Of a DNA stretch of 64,000 nucleotides, positions 12,471 to 27,909 are shown piece after piece. The notes below the pieces were generated by a model. It saw nothing but the letters and a program-made list of their open reading frames with translations. It did not search any database and had not been told where the DNA came from. The DNA is from Niebla homalea (lineage: Eukaryota; Ascomycota; Lecanoromycetes; Lecanorales; Ramalinaceae), in NCBI GenBank assembly GCA_019925105.1, contig JAHGAU010000039.1, positions 62,001-126,000 of the forward strand. Reading direction: 5' to 3'. The position numbers and the translations under genes were made by a program. Positions within the stretch are counted from its first letter, which is position 1; each line of letters begins with the position of its first letter.

Positions 12471-13170
12471 CTTTTATTTTTTATTTACGGAAATTAAGTT
12501 AAAATTTATAATAAAAATTAATACTTATAATTATTATTAAATATGATTTACGAAGTAAAATATCCGGGTAATTATTAAGTTTATAATATTTACCGGATTA
12601 TTATTATAGTTTAACCTTATTATAAAGATAAATAAGGTTATTAAAAATTTTATAAAAAAACTTATTACCGATTAAAAAAGAAAAAGAGAAACAGAAACCG
12701 GTTATATTAATTATATAAACCGGAAAGTATCTTTTATAACCATAAAAATATAATAATAAATACTTATTAAAAGTCTTTAAAGGAATTAACGGCGATAATA
12801 ATATAAAAAAGTATATATTAAATACGTAAGTATTAATAAAAATATTTAAAAGTATTATATAAAATTAAAATAATATAAATATATAAAAGAACGGAAGAAT
12901 AACGAACTTAAAAGTAACCTTTATAAAAATATAATTATAATATTATAGATTTTCTTAAAGGAATTAAAATATAAAAAGTATATAAATAAAATAATTTTTT
13001 TTAAACGGCCGTTAATATCCTTTACCTTAAGGGATAAAAGATAAAGGCTTAATAGATACCGGTTTTTATCTTAACGTTATAAGTATCAGGTTTTTACGGT
13101 TATTAATAAGGTTAAAAGGCCGCGTATTAAGGACCGCCGGAATTAACTTAACTAGAATTGTAGTATAAAT
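12471..13170 (+). other. LINE-1 3' untranslated region
   Basis: RIPed sequence without a recognisable domain. Its last part (about 13130-13170) is homologous to the inverted stretch just right of 36410, so it belongs to the LINE family. Confidence 0.55.
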
Positions 13171-13190
13171 CAATCAATCAATCAATATAT
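13171..13190 (+). repeat. LINE-1 3' tail of TCAA repeats
   Basis: Five tandem tetranucleotides (AATCAATCAATCAATCAAT) end the element in place of poly(A). The same tail ends LINE-2. CA dinucleotides here are intact although the surrounding DNA is RIPed. Confidence 0.8.
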
Positions 13191-17310
<4,120 letters not shown>

Positions 17311-17452
17311 TGTTGAAATGGTAGGGTATAACTTGCTTAGTTGAGTAAGTACTATGTAAGGTACTAAGCAATATCTATCTATAAGAAGTCTAGGAAATAG
17401 ATTAACCCTCTTTTAATAATAGCCGAAATCTTTACTTTCTATATTTCTAATA
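17311..17452 (-). repeat. 3' LTR of copia copy 2
   Basis: 142 bp, starting TGTTGAAATGGTAGGGTATA and ending TTCTAATA. It aligns to 19738-19879, 25781-25922 and 63324-63467. In element orientation the family LTR starts TGTCAGAAGTAC and ends TTTCAACA. Confidence 0.9.
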
Positions 17453-19737
17453 TTCTTATTTAATAAGTAGCTTTATAATATTATAATACTGTATTATTTA
17501 TTAAGTAAAAAGTAAGAATTCTTATTAAACCGTATTACCGTAATAACGGGTATATTTATCCTAACTTTAATAATAAAGGGTATATCTTAAACTTTAAAGG
17601 TATAATTACTTTAATCTTAAATAATTTTTAAATTTTTAAAAAGTATCCTTTAACAATAGCTTTATTAGGTTATCCGCTATTATATTATTAATAAAATAAT
17701 ATATAAACTTTACCTATTTATTAACTATATACTCCCGGAGGAAATAATACTTAATATATATATACTTTATCTTTAAGTAATTTATAAAATCCTTTATTAA
17801 TATAATCGCTCCCTAGTTATTATAAAAGATTACCGTAATAAAAGTAAAAGCCCCGGTATTATACTTAAGCCAGGTGAAAAAAGCGTAATTTTATATAATA
17901 TCCTTATCCTTAAGGGCCGGTAATACCGTTAAATTCAGGGTAACTTTAATAAGCTAAGTTAATAACCGTTTAAGTTAAATCGTTTCTTTAATAGCGTTAT
18001 ACTGTCTTACGTACTCGGCCTTATAGGTAAATAAAACCATAGTTAATTAACGTTTTAAAGATTAATTAATAACTATACTTCCCAGGTTAAAGGTATACCT
18101 AGAGGTAAACCGACGTATTTACGGGTTGCCGGCGTAATTTAAGTCCATATAATTATTAAGGGCCTTTAAAGGGCCTTAAAAGACGAACTTTAAAGAAACT
18201 ATATTACGGAAATAACGAAAGATTTTCTTAATAGCGGTTTAATACCCTTTATTAAGGTTAAATATATAACGTAATATTACCGATATTATATAAATTATTT
18301 TAAGCTTAATACTTATTATAATATATATAAGTAAGCCGATAACGGATTAATATTTAAGCCGGAATTATTTTAAGGCGGTATATTCTTTATTAACTGGCTT
18401 AAAACGGATATTTACGTTTATAAAGATAATTATACCGTTACCCTTAAAGAGAGGATCGTTATATATATTAAATTAAGTAAAAACTTATTTAATATAACTT
18501 TTTTAATTAAAAGTTAAAATTTAATTTTATCGATTACGGGTAATACTTATATTTAAGTATTAATTATATAAGCTTAAATCGGATATCTTAAACTTCTTAT
18601 TTAATTAAGCCTTTAAATTAATAATAATTTATTTATTAACTCTTATTATTAAGATATTATCGATATATACGGTAATAATAATATTAATATTTAGGTTTAA
18701 GAATATATTATAATCTTTATTAATATAACGGTAATTGAATTTCTTAAGCAATGTTAAAAAATATTAATATTAAATTTAAAATAATTATTTAAGCTTATAA
18801 AAAGCTTTATTTAATAAATAAATACGATTTAAATTATTATTAAAGTTCGTTAATTAATAAATATAAATTTTTTTAAGGATATTATTATAAAGGAATATTA
18901 TTTTAACGTTTATTTAATTAATTTCTAGGTTATATATAGCCGTTATAATAAATAAAGCTTTATAGCTTATAGGCTTAATAACCGTTATATAAGTATTAAA
19001 GAAGTTTAAGTTTTCTTTTTATTAAGATCTACGGATTATTTACTTAACTTTATACCGGGTAATATTACCGTTTAGTTTACGTTTATATTTATAAACTTAC
19101 TTATTATTTAGCACGTTAATATTAGGAAGTAAATTTATTAAAACTTAAATTTTATTCTTTTTTAAAAACTTAATTTTATTTTCTATAGTAAGCTTTTACT
19201 TTATCTTATAATAAACGTTTTTTATAGCTTATATATAAATCGTAAACTTAATATAGTCCGTAAGGATTACGGCTATAAAATATATAAACGTTAATTAAAA
19301 GCCGGCGGCTTAATAGTTAAAGTCTTAATTATATTAATAGCTTAAAAATTATATTTTAATTCCGTAAGCTTAAATAAATAAATCTAAAAATTCAGTAAAT
19401 TCTCTTAAAAACGGGTAATAATATAGAATTAAATCGTAAGGATTATTTAAGTTTAAGTTTATAAGGGTATATATACCCGGAGATTCCTCTATAATATTAT
19501 TATTAAAAATAAATAAGGATAATATAAATAAGTCCTTTTTATTAATATTTTCCTTAATGATTATAAGTTTTAAGGTTATATAAAACTTAAGTTATTTATC
19601 GGATACGAATTTAATTATATCCTTAATAATAATATTATCGGTTTTATCCGTAACGTTTATAATATAAAAGCCTTATATAATAATAATAGCCGGCTTGTTA
19701 TTTATATTTTTATTATTATTAAGATATATCCGTTTTA
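17453..19737 (-). pseudogene. Copia copy 2 pol remnant: RNase H, RT, part of integrase
   Basis: Minus strand. RNase H near 17900-18100 reads AEYVRQYNAIKETI, then LKRLLT, the typical copia AEYxA...KEAxWL motif. RT extends to about 19100 and the integrase side to 19737, where TTTTA (19733-19737) is the target duplication of copy 3. Stops are dense and all explainable by RIP. Confidence 0.8.
19733..19737. repeat. Target-site duplication TTTTA of copia copy 3, left
   Basis: TTTTA before the LTR at 19738, repeated at 25923-25927 after the LTR ending at 25922. Removing copy 3 restores the colinear sequence seen at about 22190 (CGTTTTAACGATAATT). Confidence 0.9.
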
Positions 19738-19879
19738 TGTTGAAATGGTAGGGTGTAACTTGCTTAGTTGAGTAAGTACTATATAAGGTACTAAGCGATA
19801 TCTATCTATGAGAAGTCTAGGAAGTAGGCTAGCCCTCTTTTAGTAATAGCCGAGGTTTTTATTTTCTGTACTTCTAATA
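19738..19879 (-). repeat. 3' LTR of copia copy 3
   Basis: 142 bp, little RIPed at the outer end (TGTTGAAATGGTAGGGTGTA). The next nine bases (19880-19888, CTCCCACTC) read GAGTGGGAG on the minus strand, a plausible polypurine tract. Confidence 0.92.
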
Positions 19880-19888
19880 CTCCCACTC

Positions 19889-22800
19889 GATTAATAGCTT
19901 TATAATACACTATAATACCGTATTATTTATTAAGTAAGGAGTAAGAGCTCTTATTAAACCGTATTACCATAATAACGGATATATTTATCTTAACTTTAAT
20001 AGTAAGGGGTATATCTTAAACTTTAAAGGTATAATTATTTTAATTTTAAATAATTTCTGAATTTTTAAAAAATATCCCTTAATAACGGCTTTATTAAGTT
20101 ATTTATTATTATATTATTAATAAGATAATATACGAGCTTTACCTATTTATTAATTATATACTCCCGGAGGAAGTAATACTTAATATATATATGCTTTATT
20201 TTTAAGTAATTTATAAGGTTTTTTGTTAATATAATTGCTCCTTAATTATTATAAAAGATTACCGTAATAAGGGTAAGGGTTTTAATATTATACTTAAATT
20301 AAGTAAGAAAAGCGTGGTTTTATATAATATCCTTATTTTTAAGGGCCGGTAATACCGTTGGATTCAGGGTAACTTTAATAAGCTAAGTTAGTAACCGTTT
20401 AAGCCAGATCGCCTCTTTAATAGCGTTATATTATTTTACGTATTCGGTTTTATAAATAAATAGGGTTATAGTTAATTAACGTTTTAAAGATTAATTAATA
20501 ACTATATTTCTTAGGTTAAAGGTATACTTAAAGGTAGACTAATATATTTACGGGTTATCGGCGTAATTTAAATCTATATAGTTATTAAAGGGCTTTAAAG
20601 GGCTTTAAAAGACGAGCTTTAAGGAGGTTATAACGTAAAAGTAATAAAAGATTTTCTTAACGGCTATTTAATACCCTTTATTAAAATTAAACGCATAACG
20701 TAATATTACCGATATTATATAAATTATATTAAACTTAATACTTATTATAGTATATATAAATAAGTTAATAACGGATTAATATTTAAGCTGAAATTACTTT
20801 AAGGTAATATACTCCTTATTAGCCGGCTTAAAATAGGTATTTACGTTTATAAAGATAGCTATATTATTACCCTTAAAGAAAAGATCGTTATATATATTGA
20901 ATTAAATAAGGACCTATTTAATATAACTCTTTTAATTAAAAGTTAAGGTTTAATTTTATCGATTACGGGTAATATTTATACTTAAGTATTAACTATATAA
21001 GCTTAAATCGGATATCTTGAACTTCTTATTTAGTTAAGCCTTTAAATTAATAATAACCCGTTTATTAACTCCTATTATTAGAATATTATCGATATATACG
21101 GTAACGATAATATTGGTATCCGGGTTTAGGAATACGTTGTAATTTTTATTAATATAATGGTAATTAAGTTTTTTAAGGAATATAGAAAAATATTAATATT
21201 AAATCTAAGGTAATTATTTAAGCTTATAGAGAACTTTATTTAATAGGTAAACCCGTTTTAAGTTATTATTAAAGTCCGTTAATTAATAAATATAAATCTT
21301 TTTAAAGATATTACCGTAAAGGAATACTATTTTAATATTTATTTACTTAATCTCTAGGTTATATATAATTATTATAGTAAAGAGGGCCTTATAACTTATA
21401 AGCTTAATAACCATTATAAAGGTATTAAAGAAATCCAAGCCTTCCTTTTATTAAAAACTACGGACTATCTACCTGGCCTTATACCGGGTAATATTACCAT
21501 CTAGTTTACGTTTATACTTATAGACTTACTTACTATCCAGTACGTTAATACCGGGAAATAAATCTATTAAAATCCAGGTTTTATTCTTTTCTAAAGACTT
21601 AATTTTATTTTTTATAATAAATTCCTATTTTATCTTACGGTATAAGTCCTTTATAGCTTATATATAAGTTATAAGCTTAATATAATCCATAAGGATTATA
21701 ATTATAAGATATATAAACGTTAATTAAAAGTTAACGGCTTAATAATTAAAGTCTTAATTACGTTAATAATTTAAAGGTTATATTTTAATTATATAAGCTT
21801 AAGTAAATAAATTTAAAAATTTAATAAATTTTTTTAAAAACGGATAATAATATAAAATTAAATTATAAGGATTAAATAAGCTTAAATTTAAGTTTATAAA
21901 GGTATATATACCCAGAAATTCCTTTATAATACTATTATTAAGGATAAATAAAAATAATATAAATAAATCTTCCTTATTAATATTTTTTTTTATAATTATA
22001 GGTTTTAAGGTTATATAAAGCTTAAATTACCTATTTAATATAAATTTAACTATATCCTTAATAATAATATTATTGGTTTTATCCGTAACGTTTATAATAT
22101 AAAGGCTTTATATAATAATAATAGCCGGCTTATTATCTATATTTTTATTATTATTAAAACGTATTCGTTTTAACGATAATTAAAAATTTATAATAATTAT
22201 CTCCCCTTATTTCGGTATTAAATAATAAACCGGTAAAGGGTTATCGGCCTTACGTTTAGGCTAAATAGCCTTATCCTTTAATTATTTAACGTAATTATAG
22301 CATTAAACCCGGTTATTCGGTATAAATATTTTATAAACGTAATAACCCTTAAAGCCGACTAAGTATCCTTTAATAACTTTAATTTAAAATTTTATTTAAT
22401 TTATACCCGGAAGCTTACGTTCTTAATATATATTGCGTTATTTAACCCTCTTAATAAAAGATTAATTGGGTTTCTTGAGACCTATAGCCTAATTTAATAC
22501 GTAATAAATACTTATAAATATTATATTATATATAAAGGCCGTTATAATAATAAGTTCGGTAATAAGAATATATAGTAAGCTACTATTTAGTAATATTATA
22601 TAAGCTTAAGTAATAAGGATTTAACTTATTTATTTAGAAATACCGTTTTATTAAGGGTAATAAAATACCGTAAATTCTTATTGAATCCCTTTAATATACC
22701 GTTAATTATTAAATTAAAAGCCACTATATATATTATTATTATTAATATATAGGCGGCGGATAAAGCAATTTAAGTAATGGATTCTTTTTATATAGCTTTA

Positions 22801-24707
22801 AAAGGCCTTAAGAACTATTTTATATAAAGAGTTTAATAATAAAATTATATAAATAACTTTAATAACGTTTTTAATAAATATAATAATTTATTTATAATCG
22901 GCTTTTATATTATTAATAAAATTAATTAAATCAGAATAAATAAGTTCGTTTTAATAAATACTAGGCTTAATATAACTTTTATTTAATTTAAGCTTTATTT
23001 ATATTTCTATATAAACGATATACTTATAGTCCCTTAATAAATTTAATAAGTTAAAAAAATTAATACTAATTATTATTTCCGGTAAAAGCTTAATATTTTA
23101 CTCTTTTATATATTTTATTATTTTATATTAATATTTTAAGGTTTCTTAATTTACGGGAGTAATATATAAGGCTATAAGTATTAAATTATTAATAACTTTA
23201 ATATTAACTTTAAAAAAATAGAGGGCCGCCGGTAAAAGTTTTATAAAGATATTATTATAATTAATAAATATATTTAAATCCTCCGGGTCGTTACTTTATT
23301 TAAAAGGATAATTAACTTATTATAATTATCCGGGGTTAATAAAATTAAAAGTATTATTAAAGATAAAAAAGATATTATAAACGATTAAATTATAAATACT
23401 TTTATTAAATTAATATAAGATTTTAATAACTTTAATATAAGTAAAAACTTTTCCCCCCGGAAAAGTTTTTAATAATAATAAGCTTAAGGAGGAGCTCCTT
23501 ACGGATAAAAATATAGTTATTATTAATAATATAATTTATATAACCGGTATTAAAGATATAAATAATAAGAATAAATATATTTATGGTTAAATATACTTAA
23601 TAATCCCGGTAAATAACGGGCGGTAAAACCGGTATAGTAACGGTAACGTATATAAAAGTTAGGTTTATTAAGGTTTTAGCCCTTAAAAAGGCTTTATATT
23701 CCTTATCCTTAGACTTATTATTACTTTTATTATTGTTTTTATTACCGTTATTACCGCCGTTACCGTAATACCGGCGTTTTTAATCGTTACCGGTATTTAT
23801 ATTGTTATTATTATTGTTATTACGGCGTTTATTATTATTATTATGGGTCGATTTATTATACCCGTAAAGTAAACAATAGCCGGTAACGATATAAAAACGT
23901 CTTTTTTATAGGATTTTAATATAATAACCTTAACGGATATTAAACTACGGAAAAATATAGAACGGAATAAAGTTATTTAAGCGGATATCGTCCCGAAAGC
24001 GTAAATCGGTAATAATAATTATAAAGGTTATAATATTAAACGTAAATATCTTATTTAAGGCTTTATATTAAAGAAACCAGTTAATTATATAAGTAAGTAC
24101 GTATTTTAAAACGTTAATATTATTATTAACCGTTTAAAACGGCTTATATTTATTATTATATTAATTAATATAAACTTTATATTCCGGGCCGAAGCCCTTA
24201 TAAAATTATTAAATAAATATATTATTATTAATAATAATTATACTTTAGAAATTCTATAATTTATTAAAAAGATCTTAATATTTATTATAGTACTTATTTA
24301 AATTTAAGTATTAATTAAGGATAAAAGAGGTAAAGCATTTAAAGGTTAACGTAAAGTAACTTAAACCCTTAAGTTAATATTAAGTACGGAGAATATTTTA
24401 CGTTATTTTAATATTCTTAATATTCTTAATAATATATTAATTAATCCTTTTAATCCTTATACGGATTACGGTATAAGTTATAAAATATCCTTAATCGTAA
24501 ATATTTTAAGCCTTTATAAGCTTATTATCCTTAAAAGTTTTAATCTTAATAAAGTATAAATTAAAATCTATAATTTAATAATTAAGCCGGGTAAACTTAA
24601 GTTTCTTACTTATTTTACGTTCTTATATAATATACTTAAGGTTATCCTTAAGCTTAATAACCTTATTAAAGGTACCGGCAATCTTAAAGGGGTCGGATAT
24701 AATAATA

Positions 24708-24742
<35 letters not shown>

Positions 24743-25100
24743 TTAGCTTAAAAACTAAAAAGATTTATATCGTTAAAGGGCGACGGGATTATAATTAATA
24801 ATATTAAGTCCTTAAATAAGGATAATTTAGATGGTAATAATAGTAAATAATACTCTAAATTATTATCTTCTGAGACTATAACCTTCCTAAATAAAATACG
24901 TATAAAACGGAACGTTTTATAAAGTATATAATAGCGGGCCCGGAGTTTTTTTTTACTTAATAAGAACCATAATTTAAAGGTTAATAATAAGTAATAAAGT
25001 TTTTTAATTTTAATAAATTATTTAAGACATAAAACTTATAGAGTATAAATAATATACCGGGTAAAAGAACGTTACTTAAAGATAGATAATTTAATTATAA
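19889..25100 (-). pseudogene. Copia copy 3 gag-pol remnant
   Basis: Single degraded gag-pol on the minus strand. Gag is at about 23500-25100, with an Asn-rich stretch and a zinc-knuckle-like CLLYGYNKSTH reading near 23840-23880. Integrase is at about 22200-22900, RT at about 20800-21600 and RNase H at about 20250-20500. It aligns to copy 1 (inverted) and copy 2 (direct). TAA/TAG codons replace Gln and Trp throughout, and no frame longer than 67 codons is open. Confidence 0.82.
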
Positions 25101-25766
25101 ATTAAAGTAATAGAACGTATAAATTAAAATAATCAATATATTCTTAATAATCTTAATAAAGAGTCTTTAAAAATAAAAATATAATTAATTTAAACCTTAA
25201 TAATTTTAATAAAAAGGAAAAAGCCCTTAAAGTAAATATTTTACTTTTCTTTATACTTAAACTTTATGATAATAATTAAGATAGTAATAGCTTAAATTAA
25301 ATAGTTAACTTAATTAAAAGGTTAAATATATATAATAATAAACTTTATAAGCCGTTTTAATCGCTTTAATAATAATAATAAATAAACGTTTATTTCCCCC
25401 CGTTTTTTAAAGGGTATTAACGTATTTAATAGGAATCCGCCGATTTAACGGCCCTATAAATATAATATAAGGTTATTATACCCTTATAACGTACGCGTAA
25501 ATCGGCATATAGGGCTACTATACCTTATAATTCTGCGTATAAATAATAATTAAATTAAAAACGTCTTAGTTTTCTCGTTTTTTCGTCTTAGTTTCCTTAT
25601 TTTTCGGGTAATTAAGGTTTAAATCGATAGGATTATTGGGCAGCTATAGTAATTATAATAATAATAAAAGTTATTATAATAATAAAACGACGGCTCTTAA
25701 GGTATTTAAGTTATATAACGTAATTAAGGTTTACTAAATTATTAAGCGTAATAATAAGTATATAAG
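25101..25766 (-). other. Copia copy 3 untranslated leader
   Basis: RIPed sequence between the primer-binding site and gag, with no domain in either direction. It contains AT-rich triplet runs near 25650-25690. Confidence 0.5.
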
Positions 25767-25780
25767 CCGGGCTTATAATC
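25767..25780 (-). promoter_or_regulatory. Primer-binding site of copia copy 3 (half initiator tRNA-Met type)
   Basis: Directly inside the 5' LTR the minus strand reads GATTATAAGCCCGG. With G-to-A RIP undone at two positions it is complementary to the anticodon stem-loop of initiator tRNA-Met, the half-tRNA primer used by many copia elements. Confidence 0.7.
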
Positions 25781-25922
25781 TATTGAAATAATAGGGTATA
25801 ACTTACTTAATTAAGTAAGTACTATATAAGGTATTAAGCGATATTTATCTATAAGAAGTCCAGGAAATAGGCTAGCCCTCTTTTGGTAATAGCCGAGGTC
25901 TTTGCCTTCTGTACTTCTGACA
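25781..25922 (-). repeat. 5' LTR of copia copy 3
   Basis: 142 bp, TATTGAAATAATAGG...TTCTGACA. Differences from 19738-19879 are G/A and C/T. The TTTTA duplication follows at 25923-25927. Confidence 0.92.
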
Positions 25923-25927
25923 TTTTA

Positions 25928-27733
25928 ACGATAATTAGAAATTTATAGTAATTATTTCCCTTTATCTCGGTATTAAATAATAAACCGGTAAGGGGTTATC
26001 GGCCTTATACTTGGGCTAAACGGCCTTATCCTTTAATTATTTAATATAATTATAAGGTTAAACCCGGTTATTTAATATAAGTATTTTATAAATATAATAA
26101 CCCTTAAAGTTAATAAGGCGTCCTTTAACGGTTTTAATTTAAAATTTTATTTAATTTATACCCGGAAGCTTATACTCTTAATATATACCGCGTTATTTAA
26201 CCCTTTTAATAAAAAATTAATTAAACTTCTTAAGACTTATAGTTTAATTTAATATGTTATAGGTACTTATAGGTATTATATTATATATAAAAACCATTAT
26301 AATAATAAGTTCGGTAATAAAAATACGTAATAAATTATTATTTAATAATATTATATAAACCCGGGTAATGAAGATTTAACTTATTTATTTAAAAATCCGT
26401 TTTATTAAGGGTTATAAGGTACTATAGACTTCCACTAAATCCCTTTAACGTACCGTTAATTATTAAATTAGAAGCCGCTATATATATAATTATCGTTAAT
26501 ATATAAACGGTATATCGGGTGGTTTAAGTAATAAATTCTTTTTATATAGCCTTAAAAACCCTTAAAAACCGTCTTATATAAAAAGTTTAATAATAAATCT
26601 ATATAAATAACTTTAATAACGTCTTTAATAAAAATAACGATTTATTTATAATTAGCTTTTATATTATTAATAAGGTTAATTAAATCGGAATAAATAAGTT
26701 CGTTTTAATAAGTACCAGGCTTAATATAACTTTTACTTAACTTAAGCTTTATTTATATCTCCGTATAAATAACGTACTTATAGTCCCTTAATAAATTTAA
26801 TAAGTTAAAAAGGTGGATACCGGTTACCGTTTCCGGTAAAAGCTTAATGTTTTGCTCCCTTATATATCCCGTTACCTTATGTTAATATTTTAGGGCTTCT
26901 TAATTTACGGGAGTAATATATAGGATTACGGGTATTAAATTATTAAGTAATAACTTTAATATCGACTTTAAAAAAATAAAGGGCCGCTAATAAGAATTTT
27001 ATAAAGATATTATTACGGCCGATAAATATGTTTAAATCCTTTAGGTCGTTACTTTACTTAAGGGGATAACCGGTTTATTATAGCTGTCCGGGGTTAATAA
27101 GATTAAAAATATTATTAAGGATAAAAAGAACGTAATAAACGATTAAATTACGGACGCCTTTATTAAATTTATATAGGATTTTAATAACTTTAATATAAAT
27201 AATACTCCTCCCCTTAGAAAAGCCTTTAATAATAATAAATTCGGGAAGGAGCTTCTTACGGATAAAAATACGGTTATTATTGATAATATAATTTATATAA
27301 TTAATATTAAAGATATAGGTAATAAGAGTAAATATATTTATAGTTAAATATACCTAATAATCCCGGTGAATAACGGGCAATAAAGCCGGTATAACGATAG
27401 TAACATATATAAAGGTTAAGTTTATTAAGGCCTTAACCCTTAAAAAGGCTTTATATTCCTTATCCTTAAACTTATTATTACCCTTATTATTATTTTTATT
27501 ACCGTTATTACCGCCGTTACCGTAACGCCGGCGTTTTTAATCGTTACTAATATTTATATTATTATTATTATTATTATTATAGCGCTTATTATTATTATTA
27601 TAAGTTAATTTATTATACCCGTAAAGTAAATAATAATTAATAACGATATAAAAACGTTTCTTTTATAAAATTTTAACGTAATAACTTTAACGGATACCGA
27701 ATTACGGAGGAATATAAAGCGGAATAAAGTTAT
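25928..27733 (-). pseudogene. Copia copy 2 remnant continued: integrase and gag part
   Basis: Colinear with 22191-23960 of copy 3, including the Asn-rich gag region near 27480-27610. It stops at GGAATAAAGTTAT, where the 162-bp-LTR copia begins. The equivalent sequence in copy 3 continues TTAAGCGGATATCG. Confidence 0.8.
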
Positions 27734-27895
27734 TATTGAATATGCAGGATCGCTACTTAAGAGATTACGTAACGCGGATCAGATTAGATAAGGCGGACGT
27801 GCTAAACTTAAGTAAGATAACGGTATATAGCCTTATATATAGTCTTACTTTATATATAATAATAATTAAGCAACTTATATTTCTTAACTTTAATA
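27734..27895 (+). repeat. 5' LTR of the 162-bp-LTR copia
   Basis: Starts TATTGAATATGCAGGATCGC (TG changed to TA by RIP) and ends AACTTTAATA directly before the primer-binding site. No second copy is in the window, so the 5' edge rests on the break in homology between copies 2 and 3 and the 3' edge on the primer site. Confidence 0.75.
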
Positions 27896-27909
27896 AATTA
27901 TAAACCCGG
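27896..27909 (+). promoter_or_regulatory. Primer-binding site (half initiator tRNA-Met type)
   Basis: AATTATAAACCCGG differs from GGTTATGAGCCCGG only by G-to-A changes and abuts the LTR, as in the other two copia families here. Confidence 0.65.

Larger units (their letters stand above)
1..13190 (+). mobile_element. Tad-like LINE retrotransposon (LINE-1), split by a Gypsy element, RIP-degraded
   Basis: Non-LTR retrotransposon read on the plus strand. It runs from a gag-like ORF1 with zinc knuckles through an endonuclease and reverse transcriptase, then resumes after the Gypsy insertion (4535-12188) with the C-terminal region and a 3' tail of TCAA repeats. The 5' end lies left of the window. 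The 3' end at about 13190 matches that of a second LINE at 36389-48707 (shared CGCCGGAATTAAC stretch followed by the same tail), which fixes the boundary. Sequence to the right of the tail is the interior of a copia element, so LINE-1 inserted into that copia. Every frame is full of TAA/TAG codons that read as Gln or Trp before RIP. No RNase H domain was recognised. Confidence 0.85.
19738..25922 (-). mobile_element. Complete Ty1/Copia element, 142-bp-LTR family, copy 3
   Basis: 6185 bp with two 142-bp LTRs and a TTTTA target duplication, inserted into copy 2 of its own family. Orientation is minus: gag near the right LTR, integrase then RT then RNase H toward the left (the Ty1/Copia order). 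A half-tRNA primer site adjoins the right (5') LTR and a purine tract adjoins the left (3') LTR. The left LTR keeps most CA/TG pairs while the right one is heavily RIPed. Confidence 0.93.
17311..27733 (-). mobile_element. Ty1/Copia, 142-bp-LTR family, copy 2 (minus), split by copy 3
   Basis: Starts with its 3' LTR at 17311-17452 inside the RT of copy 1. RNase H, RT and part of integrase run to 19737. Copy 3 occupies 19738-25922. The rest of integrase and part of gag follow (25928-27733), colinear with 22171-23960 of copy 3. At 27733 it is cut by the 162-bp-LTR copia. Its leader and 5' LTR must lie to the right of the window. The predicted target duplication next to the left LTR is TAAAT (17306-17310), but the partner copy is not visible. 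Confidence 0.85.
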